From the NCBI GenBank assembly GCA_035605155.1, contig DATNHC010000034.1, forward strand, positions 1-26,025: a stretch of 26,025 nucleotides of DNA, given 5' to 3'. Under the pieces are notes generated by a model. It saw nothing but the letters and a program-made list of their open reading frames with translations. It did no database searches and was not told the DNA's origin. The translations under genes and the position numbers were made by a program. Within the stretch, counting starts at the first letter, position 1. Each line of letters begins with the position of its first letter. Positions 9,550 to 17,115 of the stretch are shown in pieces. The stretch is from VRUE01 sp035605155. GTDB taxonomy: Bacteria > Actinomycetota > Thermoleophilia > Solirubrobacterales > 70-9.

Positions 9550-9555
9550 AGCGTA
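9550..9555 (-). promoter_or_regulatory. Candidate -10 element (TACGCT) for the metallophosphoesterase gene
   Basis: On the minus strand TACGCT fits TANNNT and ends 7 nt before the GTG at 9542, the same geometry as the lipoprotein and ccmG starts. Confidence 0.45.
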
Positions 9556-9605
9556 CTCAGGTGCAGGCTCGGCAAGGGAGAAGCACCTCGACCGCCGCCC
9601 CTCCA

Positions 9606-9611
9606 TACGAT
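9606..9611 (+). promoter_or_regulatory. Candidate -10 element (TACGAT) for argS
   Basis: TACGAT fits TANNNT and lies 10 nt before the ATG at 9622. It overlaps the alternative ATG at 9610, which is one reason to prefer the downstream start. Confidence 0.4.
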
Positions 9612-9621
9612 GGGCGCGACG

Positions 9622-11265
9622 ATGGCGACCAGCGATCCGATCGCCGAGCTGCATTCGGCCATAGACCGCGCCGCTCGCACGCTGCGCGGTGGCGAGCCGA
9701 GCGGCCCGGAGTTCTCCCTTGAGCGCCCCCCGAAGTCCGACCTGGGCGACTACAGCTCCAACGCGGCGATGCTGCTGGCGGCGCCACTGGGTCAGAGCCC
9801 GCCGGACGTCGCCGCTCGTCTCGCAACCGAGTTGAGCAAGCAGCTCGGCCCAGACACGATCGAGCGGGTCGAGGTGGCCGGTCCCGGGTTCGTCAATCTG
9901 TTCCTCGCCGATGGCTGGTATCGGCGGGCGATGGCCAGCTTGGCCGCGGCGGGTGAGCGGCTGGGACCGGAGACGAGCGAGGCGCCCGAGCGAGTGCTGG
10001 TCGAGTTTGTCTCGGCCAACCCGACCGGGCCGCTGCACGTGGGGGGCGGCCGGCACGCCGCCTACGGCGATTCCCTCGTCCGCCTGCTCGAGGCGATCGG
10101 GCACGAGGTGGAGCGCGAGTTCTACGTCAACGATGCCGGTGGGCAGATCGAGCGCTTCTCTGCCTCGATCGCCGCCCGCATGCGCGGCGCCGATCTACCC
10201 GAGGACGGCTATGAAGGCGCCTACGTCAGCGAGCTGGGCGAGCAGATCGCCGCCGAGGGAATCGACCCCGATGACCTCGACGCGGTCGGCCGCCGGGGGG
10301 TCGAGCTGGTGCTCGCGAGCGTGCGTGCCACACTCGACCGCTTCGGCGTGCGTTTCGACAACTGGCTATCGGAGCGCGACCTCTACAGTCGCGGGGAGGT
10401 CGACGAAGCTCTCGCCCAGCTCGAGCGCGAAGAGCACACCTACCGCAGCGAAGGAGCGCTCTGGCTGCGCACGACCAGCTTCGGAGACGACAAGGACCGG
10501 GTGCTGATCCGCGCCAACGGCGAGCCGACCTACCTGGCGGCCGACGTCGCTTACCACTGGGACAAGCTCGAGCGAGGCTTTAACCGGCTGATCGACGTCC
10601 TTGGCGCCGACCATCATGGCTACGTCGCGCGACTGCGGGCGGCGATTGCCGGACTGGGAGCCGACCCCGATCTATTCGAGGCGCAGATAATGCGCCTCGT
10701 GCACATCGTCGAGAGCGGGGAGCGAGCGCAGATGTCCAAGCGCAGCGGTGACTTCGTCGGCCTCGACGAGCTGCTCGACGACATCGGCGCCGACGCCACT
10801 CGCTGGTTCATGCTCTGGCGCAGCCACGACACCGAAGTCGACCTCGACCTCGAGCTGGCCCGCCGCCAGTCGAACGACAACCCCGTCTACTACGTGCAAT
10901 ATGCGCACGCCCGCATCGCCAGTATCCTGCGCAAGGCCGGGGGAGACCCTGAGCAGATTGCCGCCGGCGCCGGTGCCGACACCCCCGACACGCCGCTCGA
11001 GCCAACCGAGCGCGAGCTGGTCAAGCGCCTGTTGGAGTTTCCCGCAGAGGTTCGCGAGGCCGCCGAGCGACGGGCTCCGCACCGGCTCTGCACCTACTCG
11101 ACGGCGGTTGCCGCCGACTTCCACGGCTTCTACCGCGACTGCCAGGTCCTCGGCGCCGAGGGCGAGGGCGTTGAGGGTTCGCGATTGGCGCTTTCCCTGT
11201 TGACCAAGCGCACGATCGCCCGCTCGCTTGGACTGCTTGGCATCTCGAGCCCGGAGCGGATGTGA
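9622..11265 (+). CDS. argS: Arginyl-tRNA synthetase
   Basis: This class I aminoacyl-tRNA synthetase (547 residues from ATG 9622; 551 from ATG 9610) charges tRNA-Arg. The N-terminal additional domain contains SDLGDYSSNAAM and GPGFVNLFL. The first nucleotide-binding motif is SANPTGPLHVGGGR (His at about residue 139), the HxGG form that I recall as normal in actinobacterial ArgRS. The second motif is AQMSKRSGDFV. The C-terminal DALR anticodon-binding domain includes NPVYYVQYAHARI. The start at 9622 is preferred because a -10-like TACGAT overlaps the 9610 ATG. The stop overlaps the following gene by 1-4 nt. Confidence 0.95.
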   Translation: MATSDPIAELHSAIDRAARTLRGGEPSGPEFSLERPPKSDLGDYSSNAAMLLAAPLGQSPPDVAARLATELSKQLGPDTIERVEVAGPGFVNLFLADGWYRRAMASLAAAGERLGPETSEAPERVLVEFVSANPTGPLHVGGGRHAAYGDSLVRLLEAIGHEVEREFYVNDAGGQIERFSASIAARMRGADLPEDGYEGAYVSELGEQIAAEGIDPDDLDAVGRRGVELVLASVRATLDRFGVRFDNWLSERDLYSRGEVDEALAQLEREEHTYRSEGALWLRTTSFGDDKDRVLIRANGEPTYLAADVAYHWDKLERGFNRLIDVLGADHHGYVARLRAAIAGLGADPDLFEAQIMRLVHIVESGERAQMSKRSGDFVGLDELLDDIGADATRWFMLWRSHDTEVDLDLELARRQSNDNPVYYVQYAHARIASILRKAGGDPEQIAAGAGADTPDTPLEPTERELVKRLLEFPAEVREAAERRAPHRLCTYSTAVAADFHGFYRDCQVLGAEGEGVEGSRLALSLLTKRTIARSLGLLGISSPERM

Positions 11266-11900
11266 TGCTGCGCCGCCGGAAACAGACCCCGGTCGTCGCT
11301 GAGATCCCCGCCCCGAATGGGGCCTCGGCAAGGCTCGGTGCGCTCGGTCGCGCCGAGCTCAAGGCGTATGCCGAGCTGGCGCAGACGCTGGGCGAGGCGC
11401 GCGCCGTGCTGCTCAGCGGCCCGGCAAAGTCCGAGGTGGCGCTTGGCATCGCCGCTGCGGCACTCGCCGAGGGCTCGCGGGTCGCCCTGCTCGAGTGCGA
11501 CCTGGCAGCTCCCACCCTTGCCGGCACGCTCGGTCTCTCGCCGGCCCCCGGCCTGCACGAGCACCTCAGCGACTCGGTTGCCGCAGCTGAGATCCTGCAG
11601 CCGCTGGTGCTCGCGGGACCGGCCTCGGGCGGCGCCACCGACCCGCTCGTCTGCATCGTCGGAGGGGAAGCGGAGCTGGCGCCAGTCGCCCTGCTCGACT
11701 CCGACCGCTGCGACCGGGCGATTGAGCAGCTGCGGCGCGCTTACGACCTGCTCGTCATCGACGGCCCCCCGCTCGACGAAGATCCCGACGCGCTGCTGGC
11801 GCTGAGCGAACATGCCGGAGCGACGCTGGTCTGTGCTGAGCGCGGGGAGACGCCGAAGCGCCTGCCGATCCGGGCCAGCGGACTCGTCCTCCTCGGCTGA
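11265..11900 (+). CDS. MinD/BY-kinase-like P-loop-fold protein with degenerate Walker A
   Basis: This protein of about 211 residues resembles the CpsD/BY-kinase or ParA/MinD fold. A Walker A' strand follows the P-loop region (VALLECDLAAPTLAGTLG) and a Walker B-like strand reads DLLVIDGPP. The P-loop position, LLSGPAKSEVAL (about residues 49-60), keeps Lys-Ser but lacks the full GxxxxGK[ST] spacing, so nucleotide hydrolysis is doubtful. The N-terminus MLRRRKQ is basic and could bind membrane or partners. The ATG at 11265 shares one base with the argS stop; a GTG at 11262 is the alternative. No polysaccharide or septum genes are next to it, so the role is open. It converges with ccmH, 12 nt away. 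Confidence 0.65.
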   Translation: MLRRRKQTPVVAEIPAPNGASARLGALGRAELKAYAELAQTLGEARAVLLSGPAKSEVALGIAAAALAEGSRVALLECDLAAPTLAGTLGLSPAPGLHEHLSDSVAAAEILQPLVLAGPASGGATDPLVCIVGGEAELAPVALLDSDRCDRAIEQLRRAYDLLVIDGPPLDEDPDALLALSEHAGATLVCAERGETPKRLPIRASGLVLLG

Positions 11901-11912
11901 GGGCTCTGCTGG

Positions 11913-12368
11913 CTAGAGGTCGTAGCGGGAGAGGTCTGCATCGAGCCGCTCGGCCTGCTCCCCCCGGGGTGCGGCGGGGGGCGGCGCCCGCTCTTCCTGC
12001 TTGGTTGTGCGGCGCCAGCGCAGGACGCCGAAGGCGAGCGCGGCTGTCGCGATCAGGAAAGCGATCACCGGCACCAAGTAGGCGGAGAGCTCGAAGCCGG
12101 AGTCCTCGGGCACGGCAAGGACCTCTTGGCCGTACTGGGTGACGAGGGCGTCCTTGATCTGGGCCTTGGTCCTGCCCGCGGCAATCAGGCCCTCGATGTA
12201 AGCGCGCTGGCGCTGAGCCTGGGGCGCGTCGGAGAGCTCCAGCAGCGTGCCGCAGATCGGGCACATGACCTCGTCTTCGACGTCGTTGAGGGTGGTCTGC
12301 GGCACCGCAGCCGCCCCGACCGGGAGGGTGAGCAGCAGGCCGAGCGCAAGCAGCAGCGCGCGGGGCAT
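11913..12368 (-). CDS. ccmH: Cytochrome c maturation protein CcmH
   Basis: The 151-residue protein has an N-terminal signal segment (MPRALLLALGLLLTLPVGAAA), then the short CcmH helical domain with the redox motif CPIC at Cys36/Cys39. The family pattern GRTKAQIKDALVTQYG follows. One transmembrane segment (SAYLVPVIAFLIATAALAFG) and a basic, Pro-rich cytoplasmic tail complete it. CcmH helps reduce apocytochrome CXXCH thiols outside the membrane before heme ligation by CcmF. Its start shares one base with the ccmG stop (TGATG), so the two are coupled. ccmE and ccmF are 5 kb away on the other strand. Confidence 0.9.
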   Translation of the reverse strand: MPRALLLALGLLLTLPVGAAAVPQTTLNDVEDEVMCPICGTLLELSDAPQAQRQRAYIEGLIAAGRTKAQIKDALVTQYGQEVLAVPEDSGFELSAYLVPVIAFLIATAALAFGVLRWRRTTKQEERAPPPAAPRGEQAERLDADLSRYDL

Positions 12369-12889
12369 CAGGCGCCGGCCTCGATCAGCGGAGCGACCCG
12401 CTCGCGCAGGAAGCGGTCGTCAACCGGACCGCGCCAGATCAGCGCAAGCCGACCGTGCGGATCGACGAGAAAGTTCTCCGGCACGCCGGTCGAGCCAAAG
12501 GCATCGCTGCGCTCGTCGCCGATCGAACGCAGCTGCGGATACGTGGTCGGGTAACTGCGCAGGAAGGCAAGCGCGTCGTCGCGGTTGTCCTGTACGTCGA
12601 TGCCGACGACGGTCACGTCCCGGTCGCGCTGGCGACGGTAGAAGCGCTCCAGGACCGGTGCCTCCTCGCGGCAAGGCTCGCACCACGATGCCCAGAGGTT
12701 GACCAGGACCCAATCGCCGCGGTGCATGGCGATCGAGCTGCTGCCAGGCCCCGGCAGCTCGGGCAGCGCACGATCGGGAACCGGCTCGCCGACCGCGATC
12801 TGCGCCCCGCCCTTGCTGAGCAGGCCGAAGGCGAGCAGTCCGACGACCGCCAGCACCGCGAGGAAAGCTAGGAAGGAACGCGCGCCCAC
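12368..12889 (-). CDS. ccmG: Membrane-anchored thioredoxin-like protein, CcmG/DsbE (TlpA-type)
   Basis: The protein has 173 residues: an N-terminal transmembrane anchor (about 5-24) followed by an extracytoplasmic thioredoxin fold. The active site WASWCEPC has Cys70/Cys73, and the cis-Pro loop is STGVPENFLVD. Such proteins pass reducing equivalents to CcmH and apocytochrome c. The GTG at 12889 is chosen because it starts directly before the anchor and is preceded at 7 nt by a -10-like TAGAGT; the frame is open further upstream through the tRNA gene. It is coupled to ccmH. The reductant donor (CcdA/DsbD) is not in the window. Confidence 0.9.
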   Translation of the reverse strand: MGARSFLAFLAVLAVVGLLAFGLLSKGGAQIAVGEPVPDRALPELPGPGSSSIAMHRGDWVLVNLWASWCEPCREEAPVLERFYRRQRDRDVTVVGIDVQDNRDDALAFLRSYPTTYPQLRSIGDERSDAFGSTGVPENFLVDPHGRLALIWRGPVDDRFLRERVAPLIEAGA

Positions 12890-12896
12890 GGTGTCG

Positions 12897-12902
12897 ACTC
12901 TA
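12897..12902 (-). promoter_or_regulatory. Candidate -10 element (TAGAGT) for ccmGH
   Basis: On the minus strand TAGAGT ends 7 nt before the GTG at 12889, predicting a leaderless transcript. It lies 35 bp from the divergent tRNA-Gly -10 element. Confidence 0.5.
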
Positions 12903-12937
12903 GTCCGCGCTCGCCTCCGGCAACCTCTCTGCGGCCG

Positions 12938-12943
12938 TAGAAT
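12938..12943 (+). promoter_or_regulatory. Candidate -10 element (TAGAAT) for tRNA-Gly
   Basis: TAGAAT ends 9 nt before the mature tRNA 5' end, so the primary transcript would have almost no 5' leader. No good -35 hexamer is visible at the expected distance. Confidence 0.5.
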
Positions 12944-12952
12944 CAGACCGCT

Positions 12953-13025
12953 GCGGACGTAGCTCAGCTGGTAGAGCGCGAGCTTCCCAAGCTCGAGGTC
13001 GCGGGTTCGAGACCCGTCGTCCGCT
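12953..13025 (+). tRNA. tRNA-Gly (anticodon CCC)
   Basis: A full cloverleaf folds. Acceptor stem GCGGACG pairs with CGTCCGC, the D arm is GCTC/GAGC, and the anticodon stem CGAGC/GCTCG encloses loop TTCCCAA with anticodon CCC at 12986-12988. The T stem GCGGG pairs with CCCGT (one G-U) around TTCGAGA. The discriminator is T, usual for bacterial tRNA-Gly, and CCA is not encoded. It reads GGG codons. A protein frame opens one base downstream. Confidence 0.96.
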
Positions 13026-13026
13026 T

Positions 13027-13680
13027 TTGACAAAGGCGGCCAAAGCCCCCAGCACCGGCCTGGCTATGGGGGTGGCCGCGCTCTTCGCTTTCGTCTTCGC
13101 GGGAGGGACCGCGGTTGGGGCTGGGGGCATGCCGCTCGCCGAGGATTTGCCGGAAGGCACCATTGCGGTCGTCGCCTTTGTGCGACCGAGTTTGGGAAGA
13201 ATCACCAAGGCCGAGCTGCAGCGAGCGTTGGTCCAGGCCGCGGCGGGCGCCGGCCGGGAGGGGCTGCCCAAACGCGGAGGACGGGCCTATCGGCGGCTGG
13301 AGAAGACGGCCTTCGGGGAACTGCTCGACGCGGTCTGGATTCGCGGTCAAGCCGCTGAAATGGCGATCGCCGTCTCACCTCGTCAGGTTTCGCGCGAACT
13401 GGCCCGGCTCCTCAAGCAGAGCTTCGAGAACAGGGCTGAGTATCACCGCTTTCTCAGGGAAGCTCACTACTCGCGCCGCGACGTACGCGAACGGGTTGAA
13501 CTGCAGATGCTGGGCGTCAGAATGCAGGAACGAATATCGCGCGGCGTCGACAGCAGGGCTGAGGAACGCGACGCTTTCGCGAAATTCGCCGAGGCATACT
13601 CGGACCGATGGCGCTCGCGGACCTTTTGCGCCCCGCCTTATGCGACCGAGCGCTGTGTAAACGGACCGCCTCCGTCCTGA
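13027..13680 (+). CDS. Secreted SurA_N-like chaperone-domain protein lacking the PPIase domain
   Basis: This is a 217-residue exported protein. From the TTG at 13027 the N-terminus MTKAAKAPSTGLAMGVAALF has a basic region and hydrophobic core ending AVGAG, a plausible signal peptide. An ATG at 13066 would remove the basic part, so the start is uncertain. The core (ITKAELQRALVQ, then LLDAVWIRGQAAEMAIAVSP and FLREAHYSRRDVRERVELQML) resembles the N-terminal helical domain of SurA/PrsA-type foldases. The end (DRWRSRTFCAPPYATERC) resembles the C-terminus I recall for full-length relatives. No parvulin domain lies between them. It may be a holdase for secreted proteins, possibly serving the large exported repeat protein encoded nearby. 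Confidence 0.7.
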   Translation: MTKAAKAPSTGLAMGVAALFAFVFAGGTAVGAGGMPLAEDLPEGTIAVVAFVRPSLGRITKAELQRALVQAAAGAGREGLPKRGGRAYRRLEKTAFGELLDAVWIRGQAAEMAIAVSPRQVSRELARLLKQSFENRAEYHRFLREAHYSRRDVRERVELQMLGVRMQERISRGVDSRAEERDAFAKFAEAYSDRWRSRTFCAPPYATERCVNGPPPS

Positions 13681-13690
13681 GCGTCAACGG

Positions 13691-13719
13691 TCCCGCGGCT
13701 GAGCTCCTCAGCCGCGGGA
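13691..13719. terminator. Hairpin between convergent genes
   Basis: A perfect 13-bp stem (TCCCGCGGCTGAG and its complement) with a 3-nt loop lies at the ends of the convergent SurA-like and winged-helix genes, and includes the TGA and last codons of the latter. There is no T-tract on either side, so it may act as a bidirectional hairpin terminator or an RNA 3'-end stabiliser. Confidence 0.65.
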
Positions 13720-14040
13720 AGCGGCAGCCGCCCGCCTGAGGCCCGTCCTCTTTCCAGACCGCCGCCGCCCGTTGTGGGAGTGGTTACTGCGGCGCTCGAC
13801 GCTCTTCGCCTCGCGGTAGAAGTGCTCGGTGGCGCCGCGCACAGGGCGTTCGCCTGCCAGCTCCACGAGGCCTGTCCGCAGCAGCTCGGTGACGTGGTAG
13901 TTGACGTTGCTGAGCGGCATGCGCAGCTCGTAGCTGAGATCGCTGGGGGAAAGCGTGCGCCCCCCATCCATGCCTAGAACCTCGAGGATTGAGATTCGCA
14001 GCGGGTGGGTATTTGCCCGGGCCAGAAGCTGCCAGTTCAT
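13708..14040 (-). CDS. ArsR-like winged-helix transcriptional regulator
   Basis: This 110-residue DNA-binding protein has the ArsR-like HTH fold. It begins MNWQLLARANTHPLRISILEVL; the recognition helix region is LSPSDLSYELRMPLSNVNYHVTELL, and the wing is GLVELAGERPVRGATEHFYR. No metal-binding Cys cluster is visible, so it is not an obvious metal sensor. The C-terminal 30 residues are Arg/Lys/Ser-rich and unlike the core. A GGAGG Shine-Dalgarno sequence lies 6 nt before the ATG. It is divergent from the giant secreted protein gene, and a palindrome in the shared 122-bp region is a natural operator for auto- and cross-regulation (inference). Confidence 0.85.
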   Translation of the reverse strand: MNWQLLARANTHPLRISILEVLGMDGGRTLSPSDLSYELRMPLSNVNYHVTELLRTGLVELAGERPVRGATEHFYREAKSVERRSNHSHNGRRRSGKRTGLRRAAAASRG

Positions 14041-14082
14041 GAGGATCCTCCATCGTTTGGGATTGGGGCCTACCGAGTTCTA

Positions 14083-14094
14083 GGTATTGATACC
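14083..14094. promoter_or_regulatory. Palindromic operator candidate in the divergent promoter region
   Basis: GGTAT-TG-ATACC is a perfect 5-bp-arm palindrome in an AT-rich patch. On the plus strand it contains TTGATA (14087-14092), a good -35 hexamer with TAAATC 16 bp downstream (14109-14114). A repressor bound here would block the secreted-protein promoter and probably that of the regulator. Confidence 0.45.
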
Positions 14095-14150
14095 AAAAAA
14101 TGATGGTCTAAATCACGAAAAGCGGGTAAGATCATCATATGGGCTTTGGG

Positions 14151-14156
14151 AAGGAG
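14151..14156 (+). promoter_or_regulatory. Shine-Dalgarno deciding the start of the secreted repeat protein
   Basis: AAGGAG ends 6 nt before the ATG at 14163. An in-frame ATG at 14139 lies upstream of this site and would add eight residues before the signal peptide, so 14163 is preferred. Confidence 0.7.
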
Positions 14157-14162
14157 ACTTGG

Positions 14163-17063
14163 ATGGGTCGCAGAGCGGGGATTTCCGCGGCGGCCACGGC
14201 TGTTGCAGTGACGGCCGGGCTCATGGCGTCGGTGGCGGGGGCGAGCACGGCCGACATCATTGCCCCCAGCGATCCGAACAACCCCAAAGTCGACAGTGGC
14301 TGGCAAGCGGGCACCTGCACGGCAGACCCGCCTCCGCCGGGGCAGTGCTCGGTTGCCACGCCACCCCTCTTCTTCGAAACTGCGGCTGGTCATCCGCCGA
14401 AAGGCTTCACCCAGTTCATCGTCAAGCACACGACCGAAGCAATCTTGGAAAAACCGGTTGGGGAACTGAAGACGGTGCGCGTCGATCTTCCCGTGGGCCT
14501 TAGCGTCAACCCCGGCGCGCTCAAACAATGTCCTTTGGAGAAATTCGAAGAAAACCCAGCCAACTGCGCCGGGTCGGAGGTGGGCGAAAGCAAAGTCACG
14601 GCGGCGCCGCTCGGGGTCCCCGTCGAAGCGCCTCCCGCCACCGTCTACAACCTCGTGCCGAAAGCCGGCGAGCCCGCGCTGTTCGGCTTCGAACTGGTCG
14701 GCAACGACGTCTTCCTGGAGGCTGACGTCGCCTGGGATGGGGACTATCACGAGGGATTTACTATCCACGTGCCGCCGGCGCCAGATCTAGGCGGCGTGCT
14801 CAAACAGGGGCTCATCCTCAAAAACCGGCTTGCCTTCAACGGCCGCGCTGGAGATGGCACCTTCATCACCACCCACAGCACCTGCTTGGGACCGGCGGTT
14901 GCGCCGTTCCAGAGCGTCTACTCGACCTGGCTGCTTGCCAGCTCGGTTGCGGAGGAGGCAAACCCCGGGTACCGGTTCCCCGCGGACGCGCGTCCGCCCT
15001 TCGAGTCGAGGATCCCACCGGGAACGTCCCCCAAGAAATGCGACAGCATCCCATTCAAACCATCGATCTCGGCCGACCCGAATACCGCAGTGACCGACTC
15101 GCCCTCCGGCGCCACGGTCGAGGTCAAACTGCCTCACCAGACCAAAAGCGGCGGCGCCGACCAGGAAACCTCCCACCTGAGGACCGCGACGGTGAGCCTG
15201 CCGGCGGGGATGGGGCTCAATCCGTCCGCGGCAAACGGCCTCCAGTCATGCGCCGACAAACAGTTCGGCAAGGGAACGAGGAACCCCGTCGCCTGTCCCG
15301 CGGCCTCGAAAGTCGGCGCCGTCTCGGTTACGACCTCGCCCCTGCCCGAGGGCCCGCTGACCGGCAACGTCTACGTCGGCGAGCAGCTCAGCCGCGATCC
15401 GGCGTCGGGGCAGGCCTACAGGATCTTCGTCGAGGCCGGGTCGACCCGGTACGGGATCTCGGCGCGGCTAATCGGCAACGTCAGCGCCGATCCGCAGACC
15501 GGCCAGCTGAGGACGACCTTCGCTGAGAACCCGCAAGTGCCGTTCGACTCCTTCCGCCTCAAGTTCGACGGCGGCCCGCGGGCGCCGCTGACCAGCCCGC
15601 CGATCTGCGGTCCGCACACGGCGACGGCGCAGATGACGCCGTGGTCGACCGCCGTCGGCTCGGTCTCGCCGGGGCAGACAGGCGGTCCGTCCACGGATCC
15701 GCCGGCCGCACCCGCAGATTCGTTCGGCCTCACCACAGCCCCCGGCGGCGGCGCCTGCGCTAAAACCATGGCCGAGCGTCCCTTCGGCCCGAGCTTCGCG
15801 GCCCGTACGACGAGCCACAAAGCGGCTGGTCATACCCAGGTCGCCGTTGACGTTGGGCGCTCCGACGGCAACCAGGAGCTGAAGGGCGTCGACGTCAACC
15901 TGCCTCCCGGTCTGACCGCCAAGCTCGCCGGCGTCCGCTACTGCCCGGCGGCGACGATCGCCGCCGCCGTGGTCAACAGCGGGAAGGCCGAGGCGACCAA
16001 CGCCAGCTGCCCAGGATCTAGCCTCGTCGGCAGCGCCTCGGTCGCCGCGGGAAGCGGTCCCAGCCCGTTCCACCTAAAAGGCAAGGCTTTCCTCGCGGGG
16101 CCCTATCGGGGGGCCCCTCTCTCCTTGGCAGTGATCACTCCCGCCACCGCCGGTCCGTTCGATTTCGGTGCGGTCGTGGTGAGGGTGTCACTGTTCGTCG
16201 ATCCCGCCACGGCCCAGGTCCGAGCCGTCTCCGATCCGATCCCGCACGTCTTCGGCGGCGCGCTGCTCGACATTCGCTCGGTATCGCTCAAGGTCGATCG
16301 GCCGAAATTCGCCCTCAACGGAACCAGCTGCTCGCAGCTGGCCTTCGGCGGCGCCCTGCGCGGTGGTGGCGCCAATCCGCTCGACCCGGCCGCCTTCAGT
16401 GCCCTCCCGGTCTCGACTCCCCACAAACTCGGCGGCTGCGAGGGACTCGGCTTCCAACCGAAACTCTTCATGCGCGTCTTCGGCGGCACCCGGCGCGCGA
16501 AAAGCCCGAAGCTGCGCGCAGTCCTGCTCGCCCGCGAGGACGATGCCAACATCGCCCGTTCGGCGGTGATGCTGCCCAAACCGCTGATCCTCGAACAGAG
16601 CAGCCTCTCGAACGTCTGCACCCGGGTCCAGTTCGCCGCGCACGATTGCCCGAAGGACTCGATCTATGGTTACGCGGAAGCGTTCACCCCACTGCTCGAC
16701 GGCCCCCTGAAAGGGCCGGTCTACCTGCGCTCGTCCGACAACCTCCTGCCTGACATGGTCGCTGCGTTGAACGGCCAGGTCGACATCGCCCTCGCCGGTC
16801 GTATCGACAGCGTCAAAGGCCGCTTGCGCACCACCTTCGACGTGGTGCCCGACGTGCCGGTCTCGAAATTCATCCTCACAGTCAGGGGCGGGAAGAAACG
16901 GGGCCTGCTCGTCAACTCGAGGAACCTCTGCGCCCGCAAATACAAAGTCATCGCCAGGTTCAAAGCCCATAACGGCAAGAAATCGAACCAGCGGCCGAAG
17001 CTGCGCACGCCGTGCCGGAAAAAAGGCAAAGGCGCAAAAGGGCGCGGCGCGCCCAAACGCTAG
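14163..17063 (+). CDS. Giant secreted protein of four ~230-residue repeats, basic C-terminal tail
   Basis: This is a 966-residue exported protein of unknown function. The N-terminus MGRRAGISAAATAVAVTAGL ending VAGAS is a clear signal peptide. Four diverged modules start with LPxGL-type strands near residues 109, 346, 580 and 804. Parts of each module recur in the same order: LPxGLxxNP, a Cys, a second Cys followed by SxVGxxxV, a PLxGxVYL-like strand, then GxLRTTFxxxPxVPxxxFxLxxxGG and a final Cys. The fully matching modules are 2 and 4. The last 45 residues are Lys/Arg-rich (KKGKGAKGRG). I know such proteins as common, uncharacterised exports of Solirubrobacterales. There is no LPXTG or terminal membrane anchor; the tail could bind polyanionic cell-wall polymers (inference). 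Confidence 0.85.
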   Translation: MGRRAGISAAATAVAVTAGLMASVAGASTADIIAPSDPNNPKVDSGWQAGTCTADPPPPGQCSVATPPLFFETAAGHPPKGFTQFIVKHTTEAILEKPVGELKTVRVDLPVGLSVNPGALKQCPLEKFEENPANCAGSEVGESKVTAAPLGVPVEAPPATVYNLVPKAGEPALFGFELVGNDVFLEADVAWDGDYHEGFTIHVPPAPDLGGVLKQGLILKNRLAFNGRAGDGTFITTHSTCLGPAVAPFQSVYSTWLLASSVAEEANPGYRFPADARPPFESRIPPGTSPKKCDSIPFKPSISADPNTAVTDSPSGATVEVKLPHQTKSGGADQETSHLRTATVSLPAGMGLNPSAANGLQSCADKQFGKGTRNPVACPAASKVGAVSVTTSPLPEGPLTGNVYVGEQLSRDPASGQAYRIFVEAGSTRYGISARLIGNVSADPQTGQLRTTFAENPQVPFDSFRLKFDGGPRAPLTSPPICGPHTATAQMTPWSTAVGSVSPGQTGGPSTDPPAAPADSFGLTTAPGGGACAKTMAERPFGPSFAARTTSHKAAGHTQVAVDVGRSDGNQELKGVDVNLPPGLTAKLAGVRYCPAATIAAAVVNSGKAEATNASCPGSSLVGSASVAAGSGPSPFHLKGKAFLAGPYRGAPLSLAVITPATAGPFDFGAVVVRVSLFVDPATAQVRAVSDPIPHVFGGALLDIRSVSLKVDRPKFALNGTSCSQLAFGGALRGGGANPLDPAAFSALPVSTPHKLGGCEGLGFQPKLFMRVFGGTRRAKSPKLRAVLLAREDDANIARSAVMLPKPLILEQSSLSNVCTRVQFAAHDCPKDSIYGYAEAFTPLLDGPLKGPVYLRSSDNLLPDMVAALNGQVDIALAGRIDSVKGRLRTTFDVVPDVPVSKFILTVRGGKKRGLLVNSRNLCARKYKVIARFKAHNGKKSNQRPKLRTPCRKKGKGAKGRGAPKR

Positions 17064-17115
17064 CTCCGTCGCGCCCGTCCAGATCGATTTCCCCGCTCGA
17101 GGGCGTCCGATCAGA

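Noticed and set aside
10036..10047. ArgRS HIGH motif reads HVGG, which might suggest a defect
   Set aside because: Actinobacterial ArgRS enzymes normally have HIGG-type motifs, and the rest of the protein, including MSKRSG, is intact.
13027..13032. TTGACA just after tRNA-Gly as a -35 box
   Set aside because: No -10-like hexamer lies at 16-18 bp downstream; it is simply the start region of the next frame.
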